Shown: in pieces, positions 62,700-64,000 of the stretch | Layout: every line of letters begins with the position of its first letter | How positions within the stretch are numbered: the first letter of the stretch is position 1 | Assembly (NCBI GenBank): GCA_035344155.1 | Contig: DAORAL010000024.1 | Coordinates: 24,999-88,998, forward strand | From: UBA1845 sp002338715 | Lineage (GTDB): Bacteria > Planctomycetota > Phycisphaerae > UBA1845 | Direction: 5' to 3' | DNA: 64,000 nucleotides | Notes under the pieces: model-generated | Database searches by the model: none | What the model was told of the DNA's origin: nothing | Seen by the model: only the letters and a program-made list of their open reading frames with translations | Position numbers and translations under genes: made by a program

Positions 62700-62761
62700 T
62701 AGGGTGGGCCGTGCCCACCGCAGTTCGCGTGACAACGACATGGTGGGCACGGCCCACCCTA
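62700..62761. repeat. REP-like palindromic element, core A, copy 3
   Basis: Arms 62700-62719 and 62742-62761 are exact reverse complements, TAGGGTGGGCCGTGCCCACC and partner, around a 22-base loop (CGCAGTTCGCGTGACAACGA and flank). It starts 4 bases after the MoaD-like stop. Confidence 0.9.
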
Positions 62762-62816
62762 CAATGAGTCCGTCTTTCTTCGTCATTGAATTCGCAACTT
62801 CCGTGGAGCCAAGTCC

Positions 62817-63935
62817 ATGAGCGATCAAATGTTCGTCGCCACGCGCAAGGGTTTGTTTCGGATTGATCGTACCGGTTCCGGTTGGTCGGTCGGCGCAACT
62901 GCGTTTCTAGGTGATTCGGTCACGATGGTGTTGCCCGATCAGCGCGATGGTTCGGTATACGCGGCTGTCGGTCATGGCCACTTCGGCGCGAAGATGCATC
63001 GCTCCACCGACAACGGCGAATCGTTCGAAGAAATCGCCACACCGGCTTATCCCGAGCGCCCCGAAAACGTCGAACCCATTCGCCACCCTTACAAAGACAT
63101 GGAAATTCCGTGGAGCCTGGAACTCATCTGGGCGTTGGAAGCCGGCGGGGAAGACGAGACCGGCGTGCTGTGGTGTGGGACGCTGCCGGGCGGTTTGTTT
63201 CGTTCGGGCGATCACGGCGCATCGTGGCAATTGAACGAGTCGCTTTGGAACGAGCCGACTCGCAAGGAATGGTTCGGCGGTGGATACGACTATCCCGGGA
63301 TTCACTCGATCTGCGTGGACCCGCGCGACACGAACCATATCACCATCGGAATTTCGTGCGGGGGAAGTTGGCAGACCAATGACGGTGGTGATACGTGGGT
63401 GTGTCGTTCAGATGGAATGTACGCCGAATACATGCCGCCCGAAATGCGCGGCGTCGGGCACATTCAAGACCCGCACCGCGTGGTGCACTGTCCCGGGCAT
63501 CCCGATGCGCTATGGACGCAACATCACAATGGCGTCTTCAAGAGCATCGACGGCGGGCGGAATTGGAGCGATGTCACCGCGATTAAACCGTCCAAGTTTG
63601 GATTCGCGGTGGCTGTTCATCCGTACGATCCGAACATCGCGTGGTTTGTGCCAGCCGTCAAAGACGAACACCGCATCCCGGTTGATGGCAAGGTCGTTGT
63701 GGCGCGAACGCGCGACGGTGGTCATTCATTTGATGTGCTGGCGGAAGGCCTGCCGCAAACGCACGCGTATGATCTGGTGTTCCGCCACGCGTTGGATGTG
63801 GACGAAACGGGTAGTCGACTGGCGTTCGGCAGTACGACCGGTTCGCTTTGGTGTACAAGCAATCAGGGGGATTCGTGGGAGACGATTTCAGCCAACCTGC
63901 CGCCGATTCACGCGGTGCGTTTCGTTGGCGTTTGA
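62817..63935 (+). CDS. BNR/sialidase-like beta-propeller protein
   Basis: 372 residues with no signal peptide. At least six Asp-box motifs (S/T-x-D-x-G-x-x-W/F): STDNGESF, SGDHGASW, TNDGGDTW, SIDGGRNW, TRDGGHSF and a variant SNQGDSW, spaced as in a six-bladed propeller. Sialidases share the boxes, but the catalytic Arg triad is not clear. The cytosolic location and MoaD/ThiS-like neighbour suggest a different role, unknown. GGAG lies 9 bases before ATG 62817. Confidence 0.78.
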   Translation: MSDQMFVATRKGLFRIDRTGSGWSVGATAFLGDSVTMVLPDQRDGSVYAAVGHGHFGAKMHRSTDNGESFEEIATPAYPERPENVEPIRHPYKDMEIPWSLELIWALEAGGEDETGVLWCGTLPGGLFRSGDHGASWQLNESLWNEPTRKEWFGGGYDYPGIHSICVDPRDTNHITIGISCGGSWQTNDGGDTWVCRSDGMYAEYMPPEMRGVGHIQDPHRVVHCPGHPDALWTQHHNGVFKSIDGGRNWSDVTAIKPSKFGFAVAVHPYDPNIAWFVPAVKDEHRIPVDGKVVVARTRDGGHSFDVLAEGLPQTHAYDLVFRHALDVDETGSRLAFGSTTGSLWCTSNQGDSWETISANLPPIHAVRFVGV

Positions 63936-63956
63936 TGGATCAGGCGCAAGATCGTG

Positions 63957-64000
63957 TAGGGTGGGCCGTGCCCACCATGTCGTTGGCATGCAAACTGCGG
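63957..64000. repeat. REP-like palindromic element, core A, copy 4, cut by the window end
   Basis: TAGGGTGGGCCGTGCCCACC (63957-63976), followed by a loop in reverse orientation to the other copies (ATGTCGTTGGCATGCAAACT). The other arm lies outside the window. Confidence 0.8.

Overview
The window looks like a planctomycete chromosome, most likely class Phycisphaerae (inference from content, no search run). The signs are secreted proteins ending in dockerin-like calcium motifs (GDVDLADYA), a PEP-CTERM-like tail, secreted SUMF1/formylglycine-generating-enzyme-like proteins, zinc-ribbon proteins of the CVRCGYSLRGLP type, and two modules in which an ECF sigma factor is followed by a membrane Ser/Thr kinase with TPR repeats. 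I saw no rRNA, tRNA, CRISPR array or transposase gene.

Layout. 0-3 kb: the end of an oleBCD long-chain olefin cluster. 3-6 kb: a cupin, a zinc-ribbon membrane protein and a small AT-richer accessory cassette (DUF6731-like protein plus overlapping membrane protein) with its own operator-like promoter. 6-11 kb (minus): YjbR-like protein, hutI, tdk and an lptF/lptG pair. 11-19 kb: a nucleotidyltransferase-PfkB fusion in the reverse domain order of HldE, fructose-bisphosphatase, proB-proA and a PEP/pyruvate-binding-domain protein. 19-27 kb (minus): an arsenosugar radical-SAM pair behind a second, receiver-bearing PEP/pyruvate-binding protein, then two glutamate dehydrogenase-family genes. 27-31 kb: PPi-type phosphofructokinase, a pilin-like gene, and a ParA ATPase fused to a glycogen-binding (CBM48-like) domain. 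32-46 kb: envelope and secreted proteins (duplicated-domain lipoprotein, two SUMF1 proteins, beta-propellers, dockerin proteins) lying among two sigma/kinase modules (36.1-39.5 and 46.7-50.6 kb). 50-54 kb: two methyltransferases, an APC permease and a probable non-coding RNA locus. 54-64 kb: CPBP protease, MagIII-like glycosylase, etfBA, a SUKH protein, ligA, an ABC ATPase, a MoaD/ThiS-BNR pair and a dense set of palindromic repeats.

How parts may work together. PPi-phosphofructokinase, fructose-bisphosphatase, the two PEP/pyruvate-binding proteins and the glycogen-binding ParA suggest tight control of glycolysis, gluconeogenesis and glycogen (inference). The sigma/kinase modules probably couple surface signals to transcription.

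Most interesting: (1) the second kinase carries an in-frame 64-residue insertion between its catalytic loop and DFG motif, built from 8-bp tandem repeats in inverted arrays. Because 8 is not a multiple of 3, this could be a phase-variation switch. (2) The ParA-CBM48 fusion. (3) The 4.5-5.9 kb cassette. (4) A family of REP-like palindromes sharing GTAGGGT ends with different cores. (5) Several genes with a -10-like box 6-7 nt before the start codon, suggesting leaderless mRNAs. (6) A roughly 415-nt non-coding transcription unit at 53.6-54.0 kb.
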